Assembly: GCA_041161065.1 (NCBI GenBank)
Contig: JBEAVE010000004.1
Span: forward strand, 1-64,000
Reading direction: 5' to 3'
Length of the DNA: 64,000 nt
Source: DYRG01 sp041161065
Lineage (GTDB): Bacteria > Pseudomonadota > Gammaproteobacteria > Beggiatoales > Beggiatoaceae
Shown: positions 9,238 through 17,889 of the stretch, piece after piece
Layout: the number at the start of each line of letters is the position of its first letter
How positions within the stretch are numbered: position 1 is the first letter of the stretch
Program-made: the position numbers and the translations under genes
The notes under the pieces: generated by a model
What the model was told of the DNA's origin: nothing
Database searches by the model: none
What the model saw: the letters and a program-made list of their open reading frames with translations, nothing else

Positions 9238-10176
9238 TTAAGCTCCTAATGTTTTCAAGGCTTGTTCTAAAGTTTGCGGATCAACAACCGCCATTGCATT
9301 TAAGTTTTTATCGACCCGTTTGTTAATCCCTGTTAAAACCTTTCCATGTCCCAGTTCTAATACGCATTCAATCTCTTTCTTCACAAAAAATTGCACGGTT
9401 TCTGTCCACCGCACCGATTGCGATAATTGTGCAATTAAAATGGCTTTAATTTCTTCGGGATTGGTCTTCACAGAAACATCAACATTATGCACCACAGAAA
9501 TGCTTGGAGAAACCATTTTTACTTCATTTAACACGAGAGCAAATTGCTCGGCAGCGGATTTCATTAATGCACAATGCGCAGGCACGCTGACGGGTAACAA
9601 AACCGTGCGTTTTGCTCCCAGTTGTTTTGCTTCAGAAATCGCTCTTTCTACGGCGTTCTTATGTCCAGCGATAACAACTTGTCCGGGTCCATTGAAATTA
9701 GCGGGCGTAACGATTTGATTTTGCGCGGCTTTTTGGCAGGCTTCCGCAACGAGCGCATCGTCGAGCCCCAATATTGCCGCCATTGCTCCTTCTCCTTCAG
9801 AAACAGCCGCTTGCATCAACTTTCCGCGCGTCGAAACCAATTTGACTGCGTCCGCAAACGATAATACCCCCGCAAAACACAAGGCTGTATATTCGCCCAA
9901 ACTGTGTCCCGCCAAAAAGCTAGGGCTTTGATTACAATGGGTTTTCCAAACTCTTCCCACCGCCATGCCCGCACTCAACATCGCCGGTTGGGTATTATCG
10001 GTGCGATTCAAATCACTTTCTGTGCCTTCTTGCACTAATTTCCACAAATCAAATGCTAAAACATCTGAAGCCTCTTCAAAGGTTTGTTTCACGAGAGGAA
10101 AAACCCCTGCAAGTTCTTTTAACATACCCAACGATTGCGAGCCCTGTCCGGGAAAAGTAATTGCGTAATTTATCAT
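9238..10176 (-). CDS. fabD: Malonyl-CoA:ACP transacylase
   Basis: FabD moves malonyl from CoA to acyl carrier protein. The 312-residue protein has the FPGQGSQ N-terminal signature, the nucleophile elbow GHSLGEY with Ser92, the Arg-containing VSTRGKLMQ block, and the catalytic His in VPAHCALM near residue 201. Length agrees with the family (about 310). No clear ribosome site precedes ATG 10176. The TonB-dependent receptor gene ends 34 bases upstream on the same strand, so read-through from it is possible. The fabH and plsX genes that usually precede fabD are not here. Confidence 0.95.
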   Translation of the reverse strand: MINYAITFPGQGSQSLGMLKELAGVFPLVKQTFEEASDVLAFDLWKLVQEGTESDLNRTDNTQPAMLSAGMAVGRVWKTHCNQSPSFLAGHSLGEYTALCFAGVLSFADAVKLVSTRGKLMQAAVSEGEGAMAAILGLDDALVAEACQKAAQNQIVTPANFNGPGQVVIAGHKNAVERAISEAKQLGAKRTVLLPVSVPAHCALMKSAAEQFALVLNEVKMVSPSISVVHNVDVSVKTNPEEIKAILIAQLSQSVRWTETVQFFVKKEIECVLELGHGKVLTGINKRVDKNLNAMAVVDPQTLEQALKTLGA

Positions 10177-10210
10177 ATTTCAAAAAAGTCAGTCAAAAGT
10201 TAAAGAAAAA

Positions 10211-12187
10211 TTAAGGTATCACATATTGCAAACCAATATAAATTCCTCGATCTTGGCGTGCTGGAATTGTGTTGATATTTCCTCGATTAAATTCGGGGGT
10301 GTAAATCTTTTGATTTAAAGCATTATACACATAAGAATCTAAAATTAAAGGCTGCCCAATATATTTTTGCAAATTCACTTTCAAATTCGCCGTTAATAAA
10401 TGGTAGGCTTTGGCTTCTGGATTGACATTTTTGACATTAGGAAATTTAACACTCACGTCCTGTGCTTTTCCAATAAAATTATCAAAAATGCCTATTGAAG
10501 AACCTTTCGAAAATTCATAACTAATACCTAGTTTCGCCATCCAATTTGGAATGGTTGTATAATCGGTTTTATTTTGATTAAATTTATTGGTTTGATAGGT
10601 TAAAGAACCTAGCAAATAAATTTTTGAAGAAGGCAAATACTTACCCTCTAATTCAAACCCATTAGAACGGATTTCTCCACCATTCGCATAAATGTTGCCC
10701 TTTGTATTAGGATTGGGGTTAGGAATACGGGTAATTAAATCTTGCTGACGACTATTAAAATAAGTTCCCGATAATTGATAAACTTTGTCATGATAAAAGA
10801 GTTGAAAATCTAATGTCCCAATGATTTCTGGCGTTAAATTCGGATCGCCGACAATTACGCCAATATTATTAACGCGCTTTTCGATTTGAAAGGCTGCGCG
10901 AAAGGCTTTGCTATAAAGGAGTTTTGTCCCTATTTCTGGCGTGATTTGATAAACCATGCCTAAGCGTGGAACAAAATTCCAATTTACATCAGTTGGTTTA
11001 ATCGCTTGTCCTCCAAAGAAAACATTAAAACTATCTGTCCAACGATAACGCCCTTGCGCATACAAACTAAACCATTTTTCGTAATAAGCACTGGTATTTA
11101 CACCAAAAAATTTTCCATCCTGATCATAAATCATAGCTTCACCTGACATACTTTGCACGGTTGCACCAAAAACCCCCTGCCATTTGTCATATTCTAAGAA
11201 ATGGGTGGTTTCTAGCACTAAATCTTTAGTAGGAACAGAGGTTACATTTGGTGGAGAATCAAAGCGAATTAAATTCCGATTGAACGTCAAATTATATTGG
11301 CTTTTCCATATTTCAGAAAAAGCGTGTTTGTAACCCAAATCTAGAAATAATTTAGTGTCTTGAACCATGTTATCATTTTGCGTCCAAGTTGGAGAAGCTC
11401 CCCAACGATTTTCCTTGCTTTGAGTAACGAGAGCATTCAAAGTAAAATCTTTGTATTCACCTAATGCAAATGCGCCCAAATTATCTTCGTGATAAAGTTT
11501 GTTGCCAAATTTATTATCTTCACCGATAGCACTGAAATCCCAACCCTTTTCTGAAAAGGATTTCAAACCACTGAGGATTTTCAAATCTTGATCTTTGTAC
11601 AGAGTGCTTGTTTCAAAAGCTTTTGTACCTAAAGAACCGTTCATTGCTTTTGCTGTTAAAGTAGGTATTGCATCTTTCTTTGTTAAAACGTTAATAACGC
11701 CAGTATAAGCATTTGTTCCATACAAAACAGAACCCGGTCCGCGAATGATTTCAATTTTGTCGATTATATTGAGAGGAAATGCGTTATAGAAAGCGAAATT
11801 ATACCCCCCCGCAAATCCTTCACGAACAGGTCGACCATTTAATAATAAAAGCACATGATTATCGATATGTGTCGACAAATCCCCGCGAATAGAAGTAATG
11901 TTTTGAGGATAAGTGTGAGAACCTGTCATATAAATACTGGTTACTCTTTCTAACACTTCAAATAAACTATTTGCGCCAAAATCACTGATTTCTTTGGCGG
12001 TAATAACCGAAATAATACCCGGTGCATTTTCTAAATTTTCTTCGTTTTTGGAAGCGGTAATAATTTTAATGTCCATCAATTCTTCTAGCGACAAAGAAAG
12101 TAATTCTTTTACGTTTTCTTTTTCTTCTGCGTGCAGTGGAGAAACACAAAACAAAAGAAATAATAAACCGATTTGAAAAACGTTCAC
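10211..12187 (-). CDS. TonB-dependent outer membrane receptor
   Basis: This 658-residue protein is an outer membrane gated porin driven by TonB. A signal peptide (MNVFQIGLLFLLFCVSPLHA) precedes LSLEELMDIKIITASKNEE, a region typical of plug N-termini in CirA/FepA-like receptors. The plug domain runs from about 45 to 170 with IRGPGSVLYGTNAYTGVINV. The rest is a 22-strand-type barrel rich in aromatic turns and ends in Pro rather than the common aromatic residue. GTG at 12187 is the start, with AGGGAGG 5-6 bases upstream. The ligand cannot be told from sequence: there is no adjacent Fur box, siderophore or cobalamin gene that I can see. It is AT-rich and lies between mnmC and fabD on the same strand. 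Confidence 0.88.
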   Translation of the reverse strand: MNVFQIGLLFLLFCVSPLHAEEKENVKELLSLSLEELMDIKIITASKNEENLENAPGIISVITAKEISDFGANSLFEVLERVTSIYMTGSHTYPQNITSIRGDLSTHIDNHVLLLLNGRPVREGFAGGYNFAFYNAFPLNIIDKIEIIRGPGSVLYGTNAYTGVINVLTKKDAIPTLTAKAMNGSLGTKAFETSTLYKDQDLKILSGLKSFSEKGWDFSAIGEDNKFGNKLYHEDNLGAFALGEYKDFTLNALVTQSKENRWGASPTWTQNDNMVQDTKLFLDLGYKHAFSEIWKSQYNLTFNRNLIRFDSPPNVTSVPTKDLVLETTHFLEYDKWQGVFGATVQSMSGEAMIYDQDGKFFGVNTSAYYEKWFSLYAQGRYRWTDSFNVFFGGQAIKPTDVNWNFVPRLGMVYQITPEIGTKLLYSKAFRAAFQIEKRVNNIGVIVGDPNLTPEIIGTLDFQLFYHDKVYQLSGTYFNSRQQDLITRIPNPNPNTKGNIYANGGEIRSNGFELEGKYLPSSKIYLLGSLTYQTNKFNQNKTDYTTIPNWMAKLGISYEFSKGSSIGIFDNFIGKAQDVSVKFPNVKNVNPEAKAYHLLTANLKVNLQKYIGQPLILDSYVYNALNQKIYTPEFNRGNINTIPARQDRGIYIGLQYVIP

Positions 12188-12228
12188 TTTTTCCTCCCTA
12201 TTTTATTTTACAAAGCATCTCGTTCGCA

Positions 12229-13980
12229 TTATAACTTTTTTGCGCGGCATAAATCACGCACCCAAAACCGCGCGGGCTGCAAAGCCTGATAAATTGCGCG
12301 GGAAATGGGCAATATTTCCCCGTTTAATTGTGAGGCTAAAAGCTCCGCCGCCAACGGAATCGTCGTTAAACCCCGCGCGCCGTGTGCAATATTTAAATAC
12401 GTTTTGCTCGTTGTCAAAGGCGGATAAGCCGACCATTTCAAACCTTTTTTTATCTCTTTGAAATTAAACATAAATTCTTCATAAATCGGCAACATTCCAA
12501 TCAATGGCAAATGATCTAAACTAGTGCCTCGAATACCCACTCGACTGCCTATTATCTGCAAATTAGCCCATTCAGGGAAATTTTCCGCTAAAAGTTGAAG
12601 ATTTCTTAAATTATCCGCTTTTTTTTCTTGTAAATCCAAACAATTACGTTGATGAGTTGCGCCTAAAATATGTATATTATCCAATTGGGGAGTTAAATAG
12701 ATATTTTTACATAAAACTTTTTTTAGCTGTAAAGACAATGAGTTAGCGGCTAAATGAGAAACTTGTCCTCGAACGGGCGTTAAAGGTAAAGTGGGAAAAA
12801 AAACCATTGCCTCCCAACCATTCGCAAAAATGCTCAAATATTCATTTTTCAACCAATCTTCGCGCGTAAATTCCTTATAAATTATCTCACAATACGGTGA
12901 TTGCGCGTGGCACAATTGTTTTGGAGAAACCCAACCTGCTTGTTGTAATAAAATATCCGTTTGATTTTCAAGCGAAATTCCATCCCATGCCTGAGAAACA
13001 TTGGTAAATTGAGCAATATGTTGTTGAGCAAAACTGAACGCATTGCAATAAAATTGTGAGGAAATATCGTGACTTGCATTTAACAAAGGATAACACGCAC
13101 CGATATGATTACCCGATGCGCCTGATGAAATATGATTTTTTTCAAAGACTTGGCATTCCCAGCCGCGCCGCTGCAAACTCAACGCGGTTGCTGTTCCTGC
13201 TAATCCTGCGCCGATAATTTTAGCTTTTTTTGTTGTTATTTCAGGGAGTTGAAACCAAGCTGGCAATTTTGAATGCGGGGAAACGGTCGGATAAAAACCA
13301 CTCAATTGTTCACGTTTTTTAGCAAACCCGCGCGTTTTTTGCACGTCAAATCCCGCACTCATCAAGTCGCGTCGCACTTGACTTGCCGCCGTGAACGTGC
13401 TGAACGTCGCATTTTGGCGGCTTAAACGCGCCATTTCCTCAAATAGTTTCTTATCCCACATTTGAGGATTTTTGGCGGGCGAGAAACCGTCCAAAAACCA
13501 CGCATCAACCCGCCCTTCCATTTGAGAAAGTGCAAACAAAGCGTCCTCAAACCACAAATCAATAATAACCCGCCCAAAAACTCGACGATGACAACCCTTT
13601 ATTAAAGGCGGATAATGTTCAATGTATTGATTTGAAACGCCGCGTAATTGCGACCATTTGTCGATTGAACGTTTGATATTTTCTTTTGTTAATGGATAGG
13701 CTTCGATGGAAACAAATTGTAATCGTTGATTTGAAGGCGCAGTTTCTAAAAAATGTTGCCACGTTGCAAAGCAATTCAAACCGCTGCCAAATCCCAATTC
13801 AACAATGACAAAGGTTTGATGACGCGGTTGTTTCCAACGGGCTGTCAAATGGTTTCCGTCAATAAAAACGTGGTGCGTTTCTCGCAAACCGTTCTCTGAA
13901 TTGAAATATCGATCTTCAAAATTAGATGCAAAAGGTTCTCCCCTTTCGTTCCATTCTAAAACCGCTGGCGTAATAAACAT
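12229..13980 (-). CDS. mnmC: Bifunctional tRNA 5-methylaminomethyl-2-thiouridine biosynthesis protein
   Basis: MnmC completes the mnm5s2U wobble modification in tRNA. Its C-terminal FAD domain removes the carboxymethyl group and its N-terminal SAM-dependent domain methylates the product. In this 583-residue protein the methyltransferase half (about 1-240) shows ELGFGSGLNCFATW and AWFLDGFSPAKNPQMW. The oxidoreductase half begins at the dinucleotide loop IGAGLAGTATALSLQRRG near residue 258. It is shorter than the E. coli protein (668) but both halves keep their signature motifs. The gene starts at ATG 13980, downstream of the dnaN terminator, so it probably has its own promoter. Confidence 0.93.
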   Translation of the reverse strand: MFITPAVLEWNERGEPFASNFEDRYFNSENGLRETHHVFIDGNHLTARWKQPRHQTFVIVELGFGSGLNCFATWQHFLETAPSNQRLQFVSIEAYPLTKENIKRSIDKWSQLRGVSNQYIEHYPPLIKGCHRRVFGRVIIDLWFEDALFALSQMEGRVDAWFLDGFSPAKNPQMWDKKLFEEMARLSRQNATFSTFTAASQVRRDLMSAGFDVQKTRGFAKKREQLSGFYPTVSPHSKLPAWFQLPEITTKKAKIIGAGLAGTATALSLQRRGWECQVFEKNHISSGASGNHIGACYPLLNASHDISSQFYCNAFSFAQQHIAQFTNVSQAWDGISLENQTDILLQQAGWVSPKQLCHAQSPYCEIIYKEFTREDWLKNEYLSIFANGWEAMVFFPTLPLTPVRGQVSHLAANSLSLQLKKVLCKNIYLTPQLDNIHILGATHQRNCLDLQEKKADNLRNLQLLAENFPEWANLQIIGSRVGIRGTSLDHLPLIGMLPIYEEFMFNFKEIKKGLKWSAYPPLTTSKTYLNIAHGARGLTTIPLAAELLASQLNGEILPISRAIYQALQPARFWVRDLCRAKKL

Positions 13981-14004
13981 ATTTCAAATGTCAAAAAGAA
14001 AAGA

Positions 14005-14046
14005 AAAAGCCCGCAAACTTTTATTCAATTAAAAAGGAAGCAGGCT
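14005..14046 (-). terminator. Intrinsic terminator downstream of dnaN
   Basis: On the minus strand AGCCTGC (14046-14040) pairs with GCGGGCT (14014-14008) with one G.U pair, enclosing a long AT-rich loop and followed by TTTTTC. It lies between the dnaN stop and the mnmC start. Confidence 0.6.
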
Positions 14047-14065
14047 CTAATTTTTGAAATCAATA

Positions 14066-15184
14066 CTACAAACGCACAGGCATTACAACATAAGTATAAT
14101 TTGATTCACCATTTGGAATCAATAATGTTGCGCTTCCTACGTCACGAAATGCGATTTCAACTTCACTCGTATCAATCACGTTAATCGTATCTAACAAATA
14201 AGAAACATTAAAGCCAATTTCTAAGTTTTCTTTATCGTATTCAATATCGATACTTTCTTCCGCTTCTTCCCCTTCAAATTGCGCAATTAGTTTAAGCAAG
14301 TTGCTTTCAACAGCCATGCGAATTGTTTTGAATTTTTCTTGGGTCATAATAGCGGCGCGCTTTAGGGCTTGTGAAAAGGCTTGCGCGGGGACATTGAAAC
14401 GATAGCCACAATGTTCAAGATTGGGAACAACCGTAACATAATCGGGATAACGACCATCGATCAATTTTGAAGTTAATACAACACCTTCCATTGCAAAGCG
14501 AATGAACTTTTTGTTTAAATAAACGGCAATATTATCACTGCCCGCTTCCACTAATCGTTTATTTAATTCAAGCGCGGTTTTACGAGGAACAATTGATTGC
14601 ACACTTTCCTCAATATTTAACGCCATTGGTAATTTAACCCACGCCAAACGATGCCCGTCAGTTGCAACAATATTCAAACCATCGTTCTTTGCATCAAATA
14701 AAACCCCATTCAAATAATAGCGCGCATCATTCACCGCCATTGCAAATGACGTGCGATCTAACGCATCTTTAATAAAGTTTGCGGGGATTTCAAAGTTAGG
14801 TTCTTCCAATCCTTCTTCTAAACGACAAGGGAAATCCATTTTGCTATAAGATGATAATGTGAAACGGCTTTTGCCTGATTTAACCACCACCTTACTGTTT
14901 TCTTCATTGTAATCTAATTGAATAATCGCATCATTAGAAAACGATTTACAAATGTTTAATAACTTATGCGCGGGGACAGCAAACGCCATATCACTTTCGG
15001 GTGGATTTTCTAATGCCCGATTAGCGACCACTTCTATTTCACCGTCGGTGGTGGTTAAACGTAACAAATTACCTTCAGTTTCTATAAGTACAAACTCTAA
15101 AATCGGTAATACATATTTCTTTTCAACAATGCCCGTCACCCGTTGCAAAACAGGTAAGAAATCTTCGCGTGAAATATCTAACAT
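14066..15184 (-). CDS. dnaN: DNA polymerase III beta sliding clamp
   Basis: The protein forms the dimeric ring that tethers DNA polymerase III to DNA. From 15184 (MLDISREDF) it has 372 residues, close to the usual 366-372. The N-terminus aligns with the family pattern (REdfL.pLq.V.g.v..k..LPIL). Internal FAMAVNDARYYLNGVLF, VATDGHRLAW and the C-terminal YVVMPVRL, which contributes to the clamp's peptide-binding region, are all present. An in-frame ATG at 15208 would add eight poorly conserved residues; 15187 is a second possible start. The neighbours are a DUF2330 gene upstream and mnmC downstream rather than dnaA and recF. Confidence 0.95.
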   Translation of the reverse strand: MLDISREDFLPVLQRVTGIVEKKYVLPILEFVLIETEGNLLRLTTTDGEIEVVANRALENPPESDMAFAVPAHKLLNICKSFSNDAIIQLDYNEENSKVVVKSGKSRFTLSSYSKMDFPCRLEEGLEEPNFEIPANFIKDALDRTSFAMAVNDARYYLNGVLFDAKNDGLNIVATDGHRLAWVKLPMALNIEESVQSIVPRKTALELNKRLVEAGSDNIAVYLNKKFIRFAMEGVVLTSKLIDGRYPDYVTVVPNLEHCGYRFNVPAQAFSQALKRAAIMTQEKFKTIRMAVESNLLKLIAQFEGEEAEESIDIEYDKENLEIGFNVSYLLDTINVIDTSEVEIAFRDVGSATLLIPNGESNYTYVVMPVRL

Positions 15185-15231
15185 CATAAGGATCAATCCC
15201 GTTGGCAAAAAACCGTTTATTATATACCAAA

Positions 15232-16581
15232 TTACTCGTCTTTATCTTTCCAAAGATTTTCCCACCAATTACCGCTTGGTGGTTCATCGGTGATTTGTGC
15301 AGGAAATTCAATATTTGTTCTGATTTGATTGATGTCCCAACCGGTTAAAGTTGCTAAGGTTTGGGCTTCTTTTTCTAACCGCTCGTTCAAACGTTTGCGA
15401 TAATCTTTTGCTGCCGAGCAATTCATTTCTCCTTTCCAAGCATGGCGCAATACATAACGTCCTTGAAAATTATTTCTATCGGCGGTTTCTTGAAATACCA
15501 AATCTTCAGGAAAATTCTCTGCGTTGTAACGCACGTGCAAACGGCTGACAAATACATTTTGAGCAGGACCTTGCGGCATATTTATTTTCGCCATTTCTTT
15601 ATTGTCGTTCAACCAAAAAACCCCCAATTGTCGTAATTCTTGAGGCGATAACGGATCAGCCGCACACGGATCGCACCAATTCATATCCCACGCATATTCC
15701 AAAAATACCGCCCGCATATTCTCTTTTTCTACCTGTTTATCAAATAACGTTTTATAGAAGTTTTGAAAGTCATTTTTGATATAAACAGGAACGTCCATAT
15801 TGCTCGGTAATTTAATGGTTCGATAATTAGTCGTTTCTACCCGACCTTTTGAAGTCAAAGCATACACAAATAAATCCTGTGTTCCTTCCGAATTTACTGT
15901 GCCCAACCGAATAGGTAACATAAACTTTGGTGATTCATACGCCACTTGAATAGGACGCAAATAATTGAAACCCAATTTGCTCTGTTCTGAAACATTGACT
16001 TTTGCCACAAAAAACTTCATGTTTTGCTTAATATAACTTCCCAATACTTCTTCTGCGCCGTCGGGGATTTTGTAATCGTTGTCTTTTAACCAGTTGCTCA
16101 AACCATCGCTTTCTTCCGCAGAAAGAATTAAAATGTCGTATTCTCCAACGGTATAACTGGCTTCGATTTTAACTTTGTAATCCTTTTTTGCTGTGTTTTT
16201 ATCAGCGGCTTCCATTTTAGGCGCAGCGGCTGGCAAAGGCATGGATTTATACCTTCTTTGATCATTGCAAGGGTTCTCATCAAAATACTCAACCAAACGC
16301 GGTGCAGTGTACGCATCTAAATGATCAATATGGGCTTTATTTCCAATGTGGATTTGATTTTTCTTTATCACCGTTGGTACAGGAATCACCACCGCAAATT
16401 CTTTCATTTCTCCTCTAAAATCATTTGCCATTGTTAAAACCGTTTTATCATCTTGTCGAACTAACACCACTTGCGAGGCTTTATTAAATAATTTTGCATC
16501 ACCTTTTGCAACATAAAATCCACAAAAAGCCATCGTTGGTTGATTAAACAACAAAGCTATCAATAATAAAAGAAAACGCAT
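15232..16581 (-). CDS. Exported DUF2330-family protein
   Basis: The predicted product has 449 residues from ATG 16581. A signal peptide (MRFLLLLIALLFNQPTMA) is followed by FCGFYVAKGDAKLFNKASQVVLV and MANDFRGEMKEFAVVIPVP, the start of the DUF2330 family, whose function is unknown. Several conserved cysteines are visible, including ENPCNDQ, a DMNWCDPCAADPLS motif and one in GEMNCSAAK, suggesting an oxidised periplasmic fold or a cofactor site. The start codon overlaps the stop of the upstream RnfD-like gene (TAATG), with GGAGG five bases before it, so the two are translationally coupled and probably work together. dnaN begins about 47 bases downstream on the same strand. Confidence 0.8.
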   Translation of the reverse strand: MRFLLLLIALLFNQPTMAFCGFYVAKGDAKLFNKASQVVLVRQDDKTVLTMANDFRGEMKEFAVVIPVPTVIKKNQIHIGNKAHIDHLDAYTAPRLVEYFDENPCNDQRRYKSMPLPAAAPKMEAADKNTAKKDYKVKIEASYTVGEYDILILSAEESDGLSNWLKDNDYKIPDGAEEVLGSYIKQNMKFFVAKVNVSEQSKLGFNYLRPIQVAYESPKFMLPIRLGTVNSEGTQDLFVYALTSKGRVETTNYRTIKLPSNMDVPVYIKNDFQNFYKTLFDKQVEKENMRAVFLEYAWDMNWCDPCAADPLSPQELRQLGVFWLNDNKEMAKINMPQGPAQNVFVSRLHVRYNAENFPEDLVFQETADRNNFQGRYVLRHAWKGEMNCSAAKDYRKRLNERLEKEAQTLATLTGWDINQIRTNIEFPAQITDEPPSGNWWENLWKDKDE

Positions 16582-17369
16582 TATAACCTCCAATCAAAAG
16601 GTCGATCTGGAAACCATCTGTCTAATAACGGAATCCACAACGAAAAAAACGCCAATGACCATAACAAACCATTGGTACGAAATAAAACAAATTGCACAAA
16701 ACCTGCACCCATTGCAACTAATAAAGCAAATATTATTCTTCCAATCCTTGAATTAGGGGTCATTTTAGGATCAGAAATCATAAAAAAACTAAACAATAGA
16801 AATGTCCCATTTTGCATTTGATGGAGAGGAATGCTCAACGGATCACCTAACCATAATGCTCGTCCAAAAAAGATTACAATATAACAAACTAGAAATGCAA
16901 TCACAATATCACTTCTTAACGATTGATAAACCACCCAACCGCCTAAACAAGCTAATGCAAAACCGAACAACGCCACATTTCCCCATTGCCCTGTTGAAAC
17001 CCATACTTTTCCAGAAACTAGCATCATCATAACAATGCCAAAATTACTGGGATTAAACAAATGTTTCTCTCGCCATCTTAGTGCAAATTTGCTCACGATA
17101 GTTAAAACAGCGGCAAAGATCAACAGCCAAATTTCTTCTGCACGAATAAGCAAACTTAATGACAAGCCAGAAATCAAAGCACTTTTAGGTTCAAAGTGAG
17201 AAAGTTCTAAGGCTTTTGTTAAAATATATTGCGTACATAATGCAACACCCGTTAAAATAGAAACTTCAAACCAACTGATTTCAAAATGCAACCACCCAAT
17301 GCCGTAAAATAATAAAATCATTTGAACGGTTATTTGATAGAAACGGGGATCATTTCTTGGGGTTTGCAT
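16581..17369 (-). CDS. RnfD/NqrB-like integral membrane protein
   Basis: This 262-residue polytopic membrane protein has about eight to nine hydrophobic helices. It resembles the RnfD/NqrB subunit of Rnf and Na+-NQR electron transport complexes. The block HLFNPSNFGIVMMML matches the conserved NPSN region, and NGTFLLFSFFMISDPKMTP matches the segment that follows the covalent FMN site (usually S/T-GAT, then TDP). Here the flavinylation motif is reduced to NGT, so FMN attachment is uncertain. No other rnf or nqr subunits are nearby. Its only close partner is the coupled DUF2330 gene. I infer a stand-alone membrane electron or flavin protein rather than a full Rnf complex. Confidence 0.7.
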   Translation of the reverse strand: MQTPRNDPRFYQITVQMILLFYGIGWLHFEISWFEVSILTGVALCTQYILTKALELSHFEPKSALISGLSLSLLIRAEEIWLLIFAAVLTIVSKFALRWREKHLFNPSNFGIVMMMLVSGKVWVSTGQWGNVALFGFALACLGGWVVYQSLRSDIVIAFLVCYIVIFFGRALWLGDPLSIPLHQMQNGTFLLFSFFMISDPKMTPNSRIGRIIFALLVAMGAGFVQFVLFRTNGLLWSLAFFSLWIPLLDRWFPDRPFDWRL

Positions 17370-17420
17370 GATGAATTGGTTGCCAATCAGCGGTCGTTCA
17401 TTGTAACAGGATTTTAGAAG

Positions 17421-17867
17421 ATGCGTTTATGGTCGATTCACCCTAACTATTTGGATAGTAAAGGATTAGTGGCGTTGTGGCGGGAAACCTTATTAGCCCA
17501 AAAAGTGTTAATGGGGCAAACGAAGGGTTATAAAAATCACCCGCAATTACAGCGTTTCAAACAAGCGGAGAAACCGTTAAATGCCATTGCTTTTTATTTG
17601 TCTGTCATTGCCCAAGTGGCTGATTTAAGAGGTTATCATTTTGATAAAAGCAAAATTGTTGAAACCCCACAGCACTCACTTTTAACCGTTACTAATGGGC
17701 AATTGTTATTTGAAAAGCAGCATTTGATCGACAAATTAAAAACCCGCGATCCCAACTGGTTAGAAACCTTAAATCTACAAAACAACTGGGACGCGCATTC
17801 TTTGTTTCAAGTGATTTCTGGTGAAATAGAAAATTGGGAGAAAGGACATTTAATTTATCCCGCATAA
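17421..17867 (+). CDS. Pyrimidine dimer DNA glycosylase (endonuclease V-like) family protein
   Basis: The 148-residue protein begins MRLWSIHPNYLDSKGLVALWRETLLAQ and continues with GQTKGYKNHPQLQRF, the signature of the bacterial branch of the T4 endonuclease V-like (Pyr_excise) family. Members are expected to excise UV-induced pyrimidine dimers as a glycosylase/AP lyase; activity of this bacterial branch is less studied than the phage enzyme. It is a single gene between divergent and convergent neighbours: the RnfD-like gene starts on the other strand 51 bases upstream and the LysR gene converges 22 bases downstream. No partner repair gene is adjacent. Confidence 0.75.
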   Translation: MRLWSIHPNYLDSKGLVALWRETLLAQKVLMGQTKGYKNHPQLQRFKQAEKPLNAIAFYLSVIAQVADLRGYHFDKSKIVETPQHSLLTVTNGQLLFEKQHLIDKLKTRDPNWLETLNLQNNWDAHSLFQVISGEIENWEKGHLIYPA

Positions 17868-17889
17868 AAGGTGGCGGGACAATTAAAAA

